Source: Ficedula albicollis (taxonomy: Eukaryota; Chordata; Aves; Passeriformes; Muscicapidae). Taken from it: a stretch of DNA of 64,000 bases. The stretch spans positions 46,412,864 to 46,476,863 of the forward strand of contig NC_021677.1 in NCBI RefSeq assembly GCF_000247815.1, given 5' to 3'. The first letter of the stretch is position 1; each line of letters starts with the position of its first letter. Both the position numbers and the translations under genes were made by a program. A model generated the notes under the pieces. That model had not been told where the DNA came from, did no database searches, and saw nothing but the letters and a program-made list of their open reading frames with translations. Of the stretch, positions 1 to 13,280 are shown piece after piece.

Positions 1-187
1 ATTTGCTGCTTCTGCATTTTATCCTCTCCCCCAAAAGGACTGCAACCACTTTTCTCTGTTCTTATGCTCTTGCTTGCCTTTATCCATAACAGGGACTTCT
101 TACACAGCTCAGGAAGCACCATGCTGTATTACTGAAGGGGTATAGACTTGCACACATGGCTCCTGAATAGCAACTTAAAGACTAACC

Positions 188-240
188 ATGATGATAATAA
201 TGATGGTAATAATGATGATGATGATAATAATAATAATAAT
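188..240. repeat. GAT/AAT trinucleotide microsatellite
   Basis: A run of interrupted ATG/ATA/AAT triplets that ends in pure (AAT)n. It is a simple-sequence repeat likely to vary in length between individuals. No coding frame uses it. Confidence 0.9.
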
Positions 241-251
241 TTTAAAGCAAA

Positions 252-269
252 CACAGAGAGAGAGAGAGA
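252..269. repeat. short (AG)n microsatellite
   Basis: About nine AG dinucleotides just after the AAT tract, so two simple repeats sit within 30 bp of each other. Confidence 0.85.
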
Positions 270-439
270 AATAGCCTAGAACAAAAAAATAAAATAGCAG
301 CTGTTGCCTTAAGAGTATTTTTCTTCCACGCAGGTGTAATCAGAGCTGCAACACTGTGTTCCCTGGCAGTCTCCAGACACTGGTAACTAAACCCAGGCGT
401 ATAACCCTGCCCTTGGCTCTGCAGGGATGGCAGAGGGCT

Positions 440-600
440 AAGCCAGGGTCGAAAGTTTACGGAGGCCGTGTCTGGCGGCACGGGGGGAGCCCGGCCCCGG
501 GAGGAGAGCGCAGCGGCGCCGGGGGACGGGAAAAGGACAGCGCCGACAGCAGATGGGCTCCTGCGGAACGGGGTGCGGGGACACGGGCATGGGAATGCAG
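440..600. promoter_or_regulatory. small CpG-rich patch
   Basis: About 160 bp of GC-rich sequence with roughly 20 CpG dinucleotides, set in AT-rich DNA. Several reading frames stay open on both strands, as expected by chance in GC-rich, stop-poor sequence, and none gives a protein I recognise. It could be a small CpG island or a promoter of a noncoding transcript. No TATA box or clear splice donor fixes a direction. Seen: the CpG density. Inferred: any promoter role. Confidence 0.4.
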
Positions 601-1270
601 AGAGGCCATGGGGCAGAGGAGCATCGCAGGCTGGGCTGACCATAGGTGGTCCCACAGGCAGATGTTGTGCTTGGCAGGACGGAGCAGGAGACTGGGTAGG
701 TCTCCCAAGACTGGGCGAAGGTCAGCAGCACGGAGATAATCTTATTACCAATATTTCTTAAGTAATTGCTTCCTGTCTGCAATCATTTTGGAAAGGAATA
801 AATAGAGTGTAATGCAGGGATGCAAGCTGCACGGTAGCTGCTGTACCGTGAGAAGTTCATGAATCACTGTTCTCTGCTGCTTTGGGGTCCAGAGAGAAAC
901 CCCACACCAAAGAGAGCACCTCCCTGTTTAAATGCTGAGACAAAAGCAGCAGCTGGGCCTCAGCTGCCTGCAGCAACCCACAGGCTGTGACCTCCAGGAG
1001 GCATCTCAAGCTGTGCCAGACACTTTCTTCACACTTGACACCACTGATTGCAGTGGTGAGATGAAGACAAGATGCATTTGGGAAGGCACCTCCCTGTCCT
1101 GCAAAGAGACAATACAGAAATGCCCAGTTTTATCCCACCCTTGGCTTTTATACTTCCTTACCTCCAAGTACATACAGTGCAAGATGAAGGTGCCAGCCCA
1201 TGACACTGGCATCACCCTTTCTTTTTGCTTCAAGTCTTAAGTATAAAATACTTGCAGAAGTATCAAAGTC
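601..1270. other. no gene seen
   Basis: Unique-looking sequence with only short ORFs overlapping on both strands. I see no repeat family, RNA gene or convincing exon. Confidence 0.5.
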
Positions 1271-1436
1271 TTCACTATGTTGAAACTAATTTCGGTCTCA
1301 TATTTGGCTTCATTTCCTGTGGCATTAAATAAACCTTCCTACTAATAGCAGAGTTCACTATGTTGAAACTAATTTCGGTCTCATATTTGGCTTCATTTCC
1401 TGTGGCATTAAATAAACCTTCCTACTAATACCAGAG
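1271..1436. repeat. two-copy tandem duplication, 83-bp unit
   Basis: The unit starting ttcactatgttgaaac at 1271 is repeated at 1354 with almost no change. It abuts the next duplication. No transposon features such as terminal inverted repeats are visible. Confidence 0.9.
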
Positions 1437-1529
1437 GAGCAGTGGAAGGCAGAATCTGCATTATCTGCATTATTCTATAGCAGAGGAGCAGTGGAAGGCA
1501 GAATCTGCATTATCTGTATCTAAGAGAAG
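1432..1529. repeat. two-copy tandem duplication, 49-bp unit
   Basis: The unit starting cagaggagcagtgg at 1432 recurs at 1481. It follows the 83-bp duplication directly, so two independent-looking duplications lie end to end. Confidence 0.88.
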
Positions 1530-2501
1530 AAAAGGAAGATTAGTTATGGACCTGATTGATCTCAGCGTTATTGTTTCATAGCTAGCAGGCTCCATCAGCA
1601 CATAATTGCCTTCAGTATGGGAGAGCCCTTGGCTCAGCTGAGGCTGGTACTCCCTGTGCTAGGTTTGGACTGTCTGTGAGACTGTCCTTGTCCTCATGAG
1701 TCATCTAAGTGGATAAAACAGTTCAGAAAGGCAGGGAACAAGCAGATCCCTGAGCACCAGTACTCGACAGACCTTATTTCCCAAGGATATGTTTTTCTAA
1801 CATGACTGGTTTTTTGTGACCTTCTACAAGGTGACCTTGTAGACAGACATTGTATAAAGCTATTACAAAAAAAACCCAACAAACCTTTAAAAAGGCTGAC
1901 AGGCTGACAGCTTACTGCATGGACATCAAAAGTAGCCTTTGCAGAGCAGGACAGAACAGCATGCTAAACTCTTTCAGTTACAGATCACTAAATTTGAAGG
2001 AAAAATGAAGGAAAAGAAAGACAAAACACAAACTCCAAATCCTCTTCAGCTCTGAAGGAAACTATCACTCACTTAAAACTGATCTTTTAACCTTTACTTT
2101 GTCCAAGTCCAGGATAATAATTCTGGAGCTGCTGAAAGTGAAGTAAGTACAATACAGACTAAGACAACAGCCCTGGAAGTTGGTGATAATTAATTCACTC
2201 TTAGTCATTTCTGTGGGCTTCCTTTGCTGAAATGATGTAGGCTGCAGCCAGTAAAACAGCCACTTCCATGAAAAATTGAGATTTTATTTTTTTATAAATA
2301 TATCATAATATTTACAAATATAAAACCATAATTTGTTATAAATACTTGATATTACACTCCAGAATTTAGTAGCAAACACCAATCTCTTATGTACCACAGT
2401 CTAATGCTTGTAAATGTGTTATCATTAGTTACCACTTTTAGGTGCTGGATATTTCGGTTTTGGGATCACGTGGGGTATTTAAATGGTTTTTGAGTACTCC
2501 C
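1530..2501. other. no gene seen; AT-rich
   Basis: AT-rich unique sequence, with a strongly AT-rich stretch near 2280-2345. No ORF or repeat family can be supported. Confidence 0.5.
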
Positions 2502-2595
2502 ATGAGGACCACTGTACAAATGCTTGTGATCAGGTCAGGGGTCTCAATATGAGGACCACTGTACAAATGCTTGTGATCAGATCAGGGGTCTTAAC
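2502..2595. repeat. two-copy tandem duplication, 47-bp unit
   Basis: The unit starting atgaggaccactg at 2502 is repeated at 2549 with two or three substitutions. The short ORF across it simply repeats a peptide-like segment. Confidence 0.88.
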
Positions 2596-4962
2596 GAAAG
2601 AAGAGAAAATAAAGGTCTTTGGCTTGATTACAGCAGCACCAAGCAGACCTGCAGTGCTGGGGCTGGAGTGCAAGGACAGGCTTCAGCACCCTCCAGAAAT
2701 GCTGTGCAGAGTCTCCAGGGGCAAACACAGCTGGGTGGGACCAGTGGTGAAACTCCCTGAGCCAGGGGGCTCTGTCCCACCCACACAGCTGAGAAAGCCC
2801 CCCTGGCCATCATTAAGTATCTAAACATAAAGAATATCTGCTTTCTGACATTTTTACACCAGATAGGTCCCTTTCTTTTTGTGAGACCATTTTGAGGTTT
2901 TTGCATTATTAAAATAATTAAATATCACTTTTTGTACCTTGTAATGACCAGGGTGCAGCCTGTAGTTCTCAGATCCCATGACATTGAAGTCTCAATGATC
3001 TCCTGCATACTTCCATTTCTCTACCTGTGAGCTGAATATAGTTGTGTCCATTTGGAAATTTAATGCCTTTAACTGAAAGCACTTGAAGATTTTTTAAGTA
3101 AGCCTTATAAGTATGAAATTTTTGAAAATTCAATTTTAAAAAAAAGTATAATAAATAATAAATGTAAAATAAAATAAAGTAAAATAAACCAAATCCTCAG
3201 CTTCCTTTTGTCAGCATGTCAAGTTTAATCATGAAGCATCAGCAGCATTTTACCATACTTACATAACAATGTGTTTATTAATTTATCCAGCAGGCTAACT
3301 CATGTTCCCACTGAGGAATACATAATCCTTAGCTATTATTTAGAACCTTTCATGCACAGATGTCAAAACACGTTACAAATGCTGCAGTGCCTTTTGTCAA
3401 TGCATAACTTGTATTAACATCAGAGAAAAAGGATTAAGCCAAATATGTTTCCTTGAAATAAATATTTATTAAGAAATTACCTTGTTTGTTCCACCTCACT
3501 GTCTTTCAAATGTGAGTGTCATCACAGTATTGACTGTTCACCCTTGGGGAGTGGCTCATGGCTGCTCTGAAGGAGCTCTCAGAGCCAGCAGTGGTCGGGG
3601 AGCACTGGAGCAGTGCTCGTGTCCCGCTGCCCGTCTCCACCGAGCGCAGCGCACAAAATTAATCGCACAATTGCATCAGTGCCCTCCCAGCCAGCACACT
3701 CAGCTCCTCCACTGAACTCTGCTGTACTGAAAAGACCTTCAGCTGGATTATGCTTAAGCAAAAGCATTAACACTGAGTGTACAGCAGCACCCTGCTCCCT
3801 CCCACACGGACTCTGTAACCTGACATTGCTGCAGAGCCTTTGCAGCGCTGGGGAATGCTGCAACAAGAAATAGTTTGGGGTTCATTGCCTTCTTTTAGAT
3901 TCATATCTGAGAGCCAACGGGCAGCCCACTGGCTGAGAGGACAGGTCAGTGGTGAGCAGCTAACCCAGCATGAATCCCCTCCCCAGAGCATCACTGCTCT
4001 GCAATCACTTGGTGCTGCTATTTCTGCCCAGCAGGTGAAAATACACCTCACAGCCTGATGTGGCCCAGAGGATTAACCTCTTGCCCTGCCTTGGTGTCAG
4101 GATGAGGGCAGCTGGCCCTTAGGTACTCTGTTGAGAATCCCCACGTGGTATTTTTGCTGCTACCTTCCCCATCCTCTAGATGCAAGACCTGACTGACTTC
4201 ACACAGATGGCCTCTGCTGAGGGACACTGTGACTCTGAAACACCTCCCAACAGCATTCCTGCTGGAAAAAAGTTGAGGAGGAGAATCCTCCAAGGCAGAC
4301 ATGTTGAGAAGGGGTAACAGAAATCTACTTTTCACCCCTTGACAGAAATCTAATTGTCACCCCTGAAAGGCATTTCAATGCAAACCCGGTATTCAAAGCT
4401 CAGCGCCCACTTTGGACTTCAGCATCCTTTTCAGGACAGGCAGTGGATTTGTTCTTTTAAAGCATAGACAATACTAGAATTGTTGTTATAATCTCTAGAA
4501 AATGTGGATGATTTCTCCCCATTCTTCACTCAGCAATACTGCTACTGGTTTGAAATTAAATCAATCTAAATTTTATCCTGTGCTCAGGATAGCAGTTATC
4601 TGTACTAGCTCTGCCAGGCAGTGGATGCATGGTTCATGGGGATTAAACTGAAGAGATTCTGATTTCTATTCCAAGTGCAGAAGTGAGATAAGAATGGACA
4701 TCTACAGCCATGTACCAAGGAAGTTATTTTGGGCATGGGCAGTAGTAGAACATCAAAAACCTTGGTAGCAAGAACTTAGGGGCTTGTAACTTTTGAGTGT
4801 GCATGACACAGGCAGTGGCTATGGGGCTCTTGAATGCTGCTGTCATTGTGAGAATATGGGCTGAGTCACTGGGCTGCAGCACAATAATACAGACTTGAGG
4901 AGCTCAACTCAGGTGTGAAGCACAGGTTTGTCTTTTTGAGCCATACTTAATCACAGAAGTTG
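2596..4962. other. no gene seen
   Basis: Mixed-composition unique sequence. An A/T-rich low-complexity stretch lies at about 3135-3190. A slightly GC- and CpG-richer stretch at about 3580-3860 holds overlapping short ORFs on both strands, none recognisable. No repeat family is identified. Confidence 0.5.
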
Positions 4963-5056
4963 CTGTGTAAACTTATTTGATGGAGCAAGAATTCCGTTTA
5001 ATTATAGTTCTGTGTAAACTTATTTGATGGAGCAAGAATTCTGTTTAATTATAGAT
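4963..5056. repeat. two-copy tandem duplication, 47-bp unit
   Basis: The unit starting ctgtgtaaacttattt at 4963 recurs at 5010, with a single C/T difference near its end. Confidence 0.9.
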
Positions 5057-5478
5057 TTTGTAACATCTCTGTTGTGAAGGGAAATCTGATCTCTGAAGTC
5101 CTCATGTCACACGGGTGTCTGGTGTCACCCACAGCAGATGAGATTTAATTCAATTTTAGGACTTTCTTTGCACTGCAGATTTTGAAGGTGAAATACAGCA
5201 AGTGCAACACAAGTCAACAGTCTGTTAATCAAATGCTTCTAGTCCCTATTTAAATGCAGTTTCAGCCTAAATCAATGTTGACCTACAAAAGGTGGTTTAT
5301 TACAGCAACAGGTTTATCTGTTTATTAATAGATAAACTGAAAACTGAGGCAAGCAAATGTAACTCCAGTGAGACCAACACAGCTGATTTTACTTGTGATA
5401 CTCCATGCTGCCTTTGAAAGATTTTAAAGCAGTGTAACTGGGCCTCTGGAGCTTGCCAGCTCTTATTAACCTTGATCA

Positions 5479-5498
5479 GCAGGCAGGCAGGCAGGCAG
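5479..5498. repeat. (GGCA)n microsatellite
   Basis: Five consecutive AGGC/GGCA tetranucleotides. Confidence 0.85.
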
Positions 5499-8400
5499 AA
5501 CTAAGAGGCCCTCATGATTCAACGTGGCAGAATCTGACCTCTGTGTTTGCCTCCTGTGCAAATTCATGCAGAACAAATTAATGCTTGAATGCTGCATCTC
5601 TACCAGAGACATGGAATTCCAAACACAGCCAATTCTCCCTGTTCCCAGAGCCTATAGCCCAGAGTAGGACTGTGCAAGCCAAAAATGCAAACCCCACCTG
5701 AGCCAGGCTCCCTGGGTCTGTAGGAAACTTGTGGTGAATGGGCACTGATTGATTTCACCAGGAAAGCCTACATGGATCTGGAAGCAAGAGGAACTTCTTG
5801 TGCTGCCCACAGCACTGCGGGCGAGAAGCTGGTCCCCTCCCCAGGCCAGAAGGATGCTTGGCTGTAGCCACAAGACAGCAGAGGCAGCACACATGGGTCA
5901 CAGAGGTTTCTGCAAAGGGCAGAGGGAGGGTGCAGGAGGGATGGAGAGAGCTGCAGCACGCTCTTCTCTCCTCCTCACTCTGCAGGAAGGGCAGAGGGAC
6001 ACCCCACACCATCCCCACCATCCCTCCAGGGGCCCAGAGGAGTTGCCTGAAGCAGCTGGTGTCTGGAAAAGAGGACGTTTAAGCACCATGAATTAATCAG
6101 AAACAACGGCACAGGCTGGTCCCCACTCCTGCTGCAGCAAGTGGTACCTGGCTGTGGGGCTGGGAGCCAGTTTGCAATGAGGAGCCAGCAGCACCAGCCA
6201 CAGAACAGGAGTGCTGGCGTCTCTCCAGGGAGAAGTGAAGTAAAACAAAATAAAAAGTGACTCCCTGTGATTCAGTCCTTGACTTGTCCTAAAATAAACA
6301 ATTCTCTAAGGCTCACAAACCACACATTAGAAGAGCCCCTGCCAACCAAAAAAGCATATATTTGTCTGCATTGAATTCTCCACTATGCTTTCAACAACTA
6401 AAACCTGGAATAAATTTTCATTGCTTCACCACATAAAATGGGCAGTACCTTTTAGAAAATTATTTTTAAAAATTGTTATTAATGGTATTTTCTGCATTGC
6501 ATTTCATATGACATTACCATATTAAATTCAGTCCCATATGAAACTGTGGCACTTCATACTTACCTCTAGGGTGTGCCTGCTTATTTTAAATCTACATCCT
6601 CTTTTTTATGTTTTAATGTTGAAGTGGGAACTAAGGTTTGCTTTGATCAACTGACTTTTCTGACTGAGCATATTAATGCTCCAGATTGACCTGAAGATTA
6701 ACGAATAATATATAATTGTATTTCTGGAACTGTGAAACATCTTTGCTCTTTGCACAGTTTTTAATGTTTTATACAGAGAGGCACAAACCTGTAATTTTTT
6801 TTAATTAATGATTGTTTCTGCTATATATATTTTAATTATAAAACATGTCAGAGAGAGGATCTTATGATATAAAGAGAGAAAAAAATCTTTAATTTAATTA
6901 AGAACATTTTTTAAAGCATCTATACAATGGTTATGCCAAGGGTTCTACACTTGTACTTGATGATACCAGAAGCTGTACAAATAACAAGGTAGAATCAACC
7001 CCTGTAGAGAAAGAAGATTTAAAAAGTAGGGGTTATTAAGAAGTGGGAGGGACATGGAGTTGTTTTTGAAATTGTGACTTTCCCACTTTCCAATATGCCT
7101 CACTTTTTCCATCTCTAAGGGTGTGACTGTAGCTCTCAATCAGCTCAGGTTTTGGGGAGAATTAACACCTGCACCAGGAGCCTCTGCAAAGGCAGGAATA
7201 TGTGCAGAAAACTTACAGTCACAGCTGAAAAATAGGACAAGCTGGGTAATATATTCACCATCTGTGGTACAAATAGAAAAGACTGAAGACCACATCTAAA
7301 TTTTCTGCCTGAAAATGACCGTGGGTGAGCATTTGGCTCACGTTTAAATGCAGTACCATGAGCTTTCCTCCTCCTCCTCCTCTCCCTCCTCCTCTTCTTT
7401 CTCCCCAGGTAAAAGCAATCAGCTGGTGCTGCTGGTTATCTGTGCTGCCTCCAATCCCAGTCAGTGACCTCCATATTATCAGCTGTCCTTCACTTTTCAC
7501 CACACACTGGCATTTCACCCCTCCTGCCTGGGGCCTGGGACGTGGTGCCAGTGGGCTGGAGCACCTGCACAGGGCCAGCAGAGAGAACAACCTTCTGGGA
7601 GACCAAGGAACATCCTCTAAAGTATCATGGCCAACACTGGGTGCTTGGATCTGGGCAATGATTGCCATGCTGACCTGAAACAGCTGTGCAATTTCCTGCT
7701 CTTTCTTACCCAGATGCCACGTTTTATCCAGAGATGGCTGCAGCTTGATTCTGGATGGATGAATCCCAGCACCTCACACAGAGAAGCATCTGCCAAACCC
7801 TCCTTTCCCATTCATTTAGAGCCCTCCACAGGCTAACCCTACAAACACTAACTGGTGGAAAGGAGTGGTCAGTACTCAGTACATCCTTGGCTCTGGCACA
7901 GCATCTGCAGAACTGAGTTGGTATCTCTGTTTGAAAACCAGTGTCTCCAGTTTCCACAGAGACAATTTTTAGAAATACTTGTTTATTGATTATTCTCTTG
8001 TTTATCTGACATTCCTTGTAATTATCTCATGCTGTACTTATTTACTTTGTTTTGCCTTAGTTGTAAGTGTAATTAGCAACAAAGCTGCTAGCAATACCTT
8101 AACGTTTCTCTGGGCACTGGGAAAAAAATGCTCTCAATTTCTAAAGAAATCCTGGCACCACTTATGTAACTGCTTCTACAGATGGCAATATATGTAACTT
8201 GCCAAAAGCACGAGTAACTTAATTTTTTTAAATTAGTAATTCTAGCATGGGTCAGAGCTGTCATGCCTGACTGGCAGATTGTAGCCCATTGCTTTTCACC
8301 AGAGGATAAGACTGGGTTTCTGATGTTTATTGAGAACATTACTTTATGTCTGTCCAAATATTTTCAGATCTGGGCTTCAAAGCAGTCAGCCTGCAAGAGC

Positions 8401-8620
8401 AGTCCAGGGTTAAGATATTCAAGTGCTCTGCACACAAGGTGAAAAATGGGAGTGGGGTTAGAAAATCTAGTCTAGGATGACCAAGCAAATATTTCAGACC
8501 CAGTAGCATGTGTATATACAGCTATACCACCAATGCAAGTAACTTCAGAATTAATTACAGCTCTTTCATAATAATTACGTTTGCACAGTGATGAATAGGG
8601 GCATGTTTTCCAATAAATTT
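5499..8620. other. no gene seen; candidate pyrimidine tract
   Basis: Mostly AT-rich unique sequence. A TCC-rich pyrimidine tract at 7364-7407 ends in ctccccag|gt and so resembles a 3' splice acceptor, but the sequence after it is not a recognisable exon. Short ORFs at 5750-6090 overlap on both strands and look like chance. Confidence 0.45.
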
Positions 8621-9268
8621 TGCCATGGTTTCACCCCAGCTGGCAACCAGGCCCCACTGAGACACTCACTCATTACTACACCAGCAGGACTGAGGAGAGA
8701 ATTAGAAAGATAGAAGCTGGAAAACCCATGGGTTGAGATAAAGACAGTTTAATAGGGAAAGCAGAAGCCACACACACAAACAAAGCACAACAAGGAATTA
8801 ATTCACTGCTTCCCATAGGCAGGTGGATTGTTCAGCCATCTCCAGGAGACCAGGGCCATGTCACATTTAATGACTGCTTCCCATAGGCAGGTGGATTGTT
8901 CAGCCATCTCCAGGAGACCAGGGCCATATCACATTTAATGGTGACTTGGGAAGACAAACTCCATCACTCCAAATGTCCCCCAGCACCGTTCTTCTTTCCC
9001 TCACTTTATGTTCTGAGTGTGATGCCATATGATGTGGGATATCCTTTTGGTCAGTTTGGGTCACCTGTCCCAGCTGTGTCTCTTCCCAAGCTCCCATGCA
9101 CCCCCAACTTCCTTGCCAGAGTTGTAGTAGGAAAGCAGAAAAGATCTTGGCTCTGCGTAAACCCTGCTCAACAATAACAAAACCATCTCTGGATTATTAC
9201 CACTGCGTTCATAATAGTTCCATATCAGCTACTGTGAAGAAAATTTATTACCCAAGCCAAAACCCACA
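8621..9268 (-). mobile_element. endogenous retrovirus LTR (avian, minus orientation)
   Basis: I recognise this as a common avian, especially passerine, ERV LTR. Read on the minus strand it begins TGTGGGTTTTGGCT at 9268 and ends CA at 8621, the expected TG...CA termini. A degraded TATA-like CATAAA lies at about 9001-9011 and an ATTAAA polyadenylation-type signal at 8748-8753, in the correct order for U3-R-U5. The element is eroded and carries a private 68-bp internal duplication. No matching target-site duplication is visible at the two ends. The family name is not assigned. No retroviral coding sequence remains in it. Confidence 0.85.
8805..8940. repeat. 68-bp tandem duplication inside the LTR
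   Basis: The unit starting actgcttcccataggc at 8805 is repeated at 8873, with one G/A difference near the end of the unit. The parent LTR family as I know it has a single copy, so the duplication postdates insertion of this copy. Confidence 0.88.
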
Positions 9269-9440
9269 CGTTCCACCCATTATTCCATAACATTTACATC
9301 CTACTCAGGTCCCACACTATTCAATTCCACCTCATTAACCATCCTCACTCTTGCCATTCTTTGATAATCAACAACTTTGACAACTTTCCAGCAGCTCCCA
9401 TAAGATTATTGTGAATTTCCTCAACAGAGGATGAAGTCAG
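9269..9440 (-). mobile_element. possible ERV interior next to the LTR
   Basis: On the minus strand, the 16 bp just upstream of the LTR (9271-9286) reads GGAATAATGGGTGGAA. It is purine-rich and resembles the polypurine tract that precedes a 3' LTR. This suggests the LTR is a 3' LTR with some interior left, not a clean solo LTR. How far the interior extends is unclear, and no ORF of a retroviral protein is visible. Confidence 0.35.
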
Positions 9441-12400
9441 GTGAGGACACAGATCACAATTGATATTCATTACAGCATCTTTTCTCAATCAAGCTGTTGT
9501 GCTGAATGGAATCCAGCTGTTATTATGGAGACCAGATCAACCATCTCTGAGGACATCCAATTGCTCCCTTGGGTGCTCACACATGCTCCCAGTTACCTGG
9601 AGCAGCATCTGCTTCCTCAGACACAAAGGCACACAGTGACACACTAGTGGGCTCAGCAAAGCACTCAGGGTCCCTTGTTTCACTAGGTTTGTGTTTAAGC
9701 CTGTATTTTTTGTCTGCAGCCACTGCCTTTTCAGATGTGCTCTGAATTCCACACCATGGTGAACACTGCTGGCTTCAGGTAGATTTAGCAGCCCTTTTGT
9801 GCCCTGAGTTGATTGTAGTGTAGCCAATCATGGTAAGAAGCTTTCCTATGTACATGCCCACAGAATTTCAGTGTTTCCAGATGTTGGCAATTGAAAGTTG
9901 CCATAATCCAGATGTATGAGTAAGTAGAGATCATGTTCCTCCTGTAATCTCTGCATTTCCTTGATTTTGCCAGCCCAAAATCAAAATCCTTCTGTTCTCC
10001 TAACTGAAGGAGTGTATTTTGGCAGGGAATGTTAATTGCATTTTTGTCTTTGGGCAGTCTTAAAATAACTGTCAGCCATAGTTCTTTTGGAGACTGGATA
10101 GCGTGGGTATTTATAGTAAAACTGGTTTGATGGGTTAAGACTGAAAAATTAGAATCTATATTACATTTCAAAATATTACTGTACAGTTCTGAGATGCTGC
10201 CATGGAGACTGTATCATTACTCTGCTTTACATGCACATTCAGTCACTAGGTCTCCTCAGGCTTTCAGAGCAATTCTTCCATGACCCTCTCCAGCTCCCAA
10301 CTATGAAGCTTCAATTCATTCTTCAATGTAAAAGAGTTTTCAGAGCCATTGCAGTAGCCCAACATTATCTCTCCAATGGCTCCCCATCTTCGTTCTCCCC
10401 CTGCTCTGAACCTGGTGGTCATGATTAGAAAAGCACCCACTTCCTTCCATGACCTCCAGAGCACAAAACAAGGGCTGGCAGCAGGGAGCTGCACAGCAAG
10501 TTGTGCACACTGCCCAGGGAGGAAAATTCATGGGGCCTGAGGACAGCAGGAGCACCCCTCTTTTGTATTTTCCAACCTTGCCACAATTTCTCCAGAGTTT
10601 CCAGACTCTGAAATTTTACAGTCTGGAAATAACTTCATGAGATAAGGGCAGGTACAGTCTTTTTTGTTTGAATAATATTCACCCTTGATTTCTGGTGAGG
10701 TTTTACACAACATTAAACAAGACTAAGACATAACATAAAAACATATGACCTAGAAGTTACTGAAATACAAAACTATACAATAATCTATAACAATGGGATT
10801 ATGGCTCTAATACTGCTGGTGACCTCAACAGTCATTGGGCTAATCACCTACAGATCATTATCTCAATGAGTTTCCCAAGTTTTTATTTTCAAAAGGTGTG
10901 CCCTTAACCCAGTTTTCACAATGGTTTAGCATAACCACTAAGCATAATGCAATGGTTTAGCATTATGGTTTAAGAAGTTAGTGCAAATCTCTCAATATCT
11001 GTGGATAGCCATGAAGCTTTTGGTTTTATACCTGCCATTTTAATATTTTTGTAGAGGACTGTAACTGCCTAAACAAGTGGGAATGGCCTGCAGCATGCAC
11101 ATGGTCCCCCACTCCCTGCTGGGCTGTCTCTGAAGCACTCAGCTGTGCATCAGCTCTCCACAGCACAAAGTGAGTTTCTGATGCAATGGCAATGGAGGTG
11201 CCGTGTAAGAAAACCCTCAAGCTGGCACAAAAATAACAATTTGCTATTAAATGAAGATACTTCAGAGCGTGGGTCACTTGCCGAACTGCAGGTAACAGAG
11301 AGGATTTAATAACTGCACCAGTTGTTGCCTGAGCATCCAATATCCATCTCTGTGGTGGGGAGAGGCAATGCTGTGTCAGTTGCTTTCAAGCTGTGTCACA
11401 TCAAGTCATGCAGCACGCTCTAATGTGACCTGAAGCAGTAGGTAATAAGATCTATGCCAAGTTACTGAATAGAAGGAAATTATTTTAACATGCTGAACAC
11501 TGTTGTCATGTTAGGCATTTTTCTAAATGCTTTTGTCATCAAGCAAATCATTGTCTATATGTATGTTTTTTCCACAAAAAACAAGCAGCAGCTGGCAATT
11601 ACTGCCATAGCACTGGAGATTATCATCCCCTCCTTATGCGGTTAGTTGTACAAATATTTATGGTTTTGTCTGGAACCCCTAGATTAGAACTGTGCCACCA
11701 AGAGAGACCTCATGGATCATCACAAGTGAAGCACAAGGCAGTCAGAGCTGCAATGAGCAACCACATAATATCTTCCTTCTTCATTCCTAGCCTGTGGATC
11801 TGTAGGAGATAGAAATCCCAGTGTATCCAGTTGAATTTTGTGCATGGAAATCCCAAAGGAGCCATCTGCTACAGCACAGTTAGGAGATGGAAGCTCTTGC
11901 TCTTTGGGTGTGTCTTGTACATATGTTGCTTTTGAGCTAGGACTGCAGAACAAGCACCTGTGACTTGAAAAAGGAAATCATGAAAATGGGGAATGAGGTC
12001 CCCTTGGTACATTACCACTTCCTTCAGCATAGCAACCTGGAGTACAGTTTAATTCTGGAGAGGACAGAATACCTAGGCTTCCAGCTTCTGGGGATGTTGA
12101 TCCTCTCTGCTCCACCACAGCTGCTTTGTTTAGGCAGTATCTCACTGGCATTGAACACCTTCATTGTCCCACTGCAATGAGATTTAATAATTATTTTCAG
12201 TAACTATCCACCTACCTTCAGTATCATTAACAAAATCAATACCTGAGAAAAAATTTACTTCTAGCTGCTTCTCTGCAGGGGGAGGAGCATGCTGGGTAGC
12301 ATTCAGAGCATGAACACACTGTAGTCATGTTCCAAATGCAACCACATGCACCCCAACATACTCAGAGTGCAGTGCAGTTTTCTTTTTTTTTTGGTTTTGA

Positions 12401-13280
12401 CACACTTTGAGAGCCTGAGCCTCTCTCATGCCCAAACACAGATGAGAAAAAGAACAAATTCTGCTTAGATGGAGTGCATTGACGTGATGAACTCTGCTGT
12501 CAGTCCTGTAACTCTGGGGACTGTGGCGGGGATTCTCCACTTTTACTTTTTGTCTAGAATTTACTAGTCACTCTTAGTACTTTACACAGTTCAGAGACTC
12601 AGCAAATTTCACAAGATATCAGCTCCAGAGCAGCTAAGAGGAAATCCACCCACAAAACTCTGGCCCAACATCTCTCCTAGCTGACGAGATGCATTAATTT
12701 CTTCTGAAACCCCAGAGGCCAGAGTAGGAGGACATCAAAGTGGACAGTGCTGCTTCAGTACTGACCCAACAGCACAAGCCCTGATGCAAATCTCATCAAA
12801 TCAACTCAAGCAAAATACATATCTCTTTTTAGAAGGTACAAGGTCTATCCCACATTCTGAAGATCAGTCCCTGTCTGCAGACACCTCCAGAAATGATACC
12901 TACTTACCTAGGCAAAAGAGTGACTGTGGAATCACTGTGACACAGCATTACTACTGATAAGTATAAAAATAATTTGCATCCCATATATGTCATTGCTAAA
13001 AAATGTACCTCTGCTGTTTCATTTAATGCCATCTTGCAGATGGACACAGATGATGTTTCTTCTCTTGGACTGTGTTGCAAGGTCAGGGAAATCACCAAAC
13101 ACAAGGAGGTCAGGACATGACACCTTTCTTGATTTCCTGCTCAAAAGAAAGCTCTAGGGCATCTAAGAGCTCCTGCTCCTGCTACGCTTTTGCTGCTGTT
13201 GTCAGATAGTCTAAAAAAACTCTTTGTAGCTTTGAATTATGGTCATCAAGAAGAAAGAACTGCCTAAAGCTGCAGCTTTA
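9441..13280. other. no gene seen
   Basis: Unique-looking AT-rich sequence with only short unsupported ORFs on both strands. A T-run sits near 12382-12392. The part nearest 9441 may still be old ERV interior. Small partial repeats of atggtttagcat occur at 10920-10975. Confidence 0.45.

Noticed and set aside
188..240. Coding polyasparagine/isoleucine tract
   Set aside because: A simple AAT/GAT microsatellite in AT-rich DNA with no exon context.
7364..7407. Splice acceptor from the pyrimidine tract ending ctccccag
   Set aside because: The tract is a TCC-type simple repeat and no recognisable exon or donor follows.
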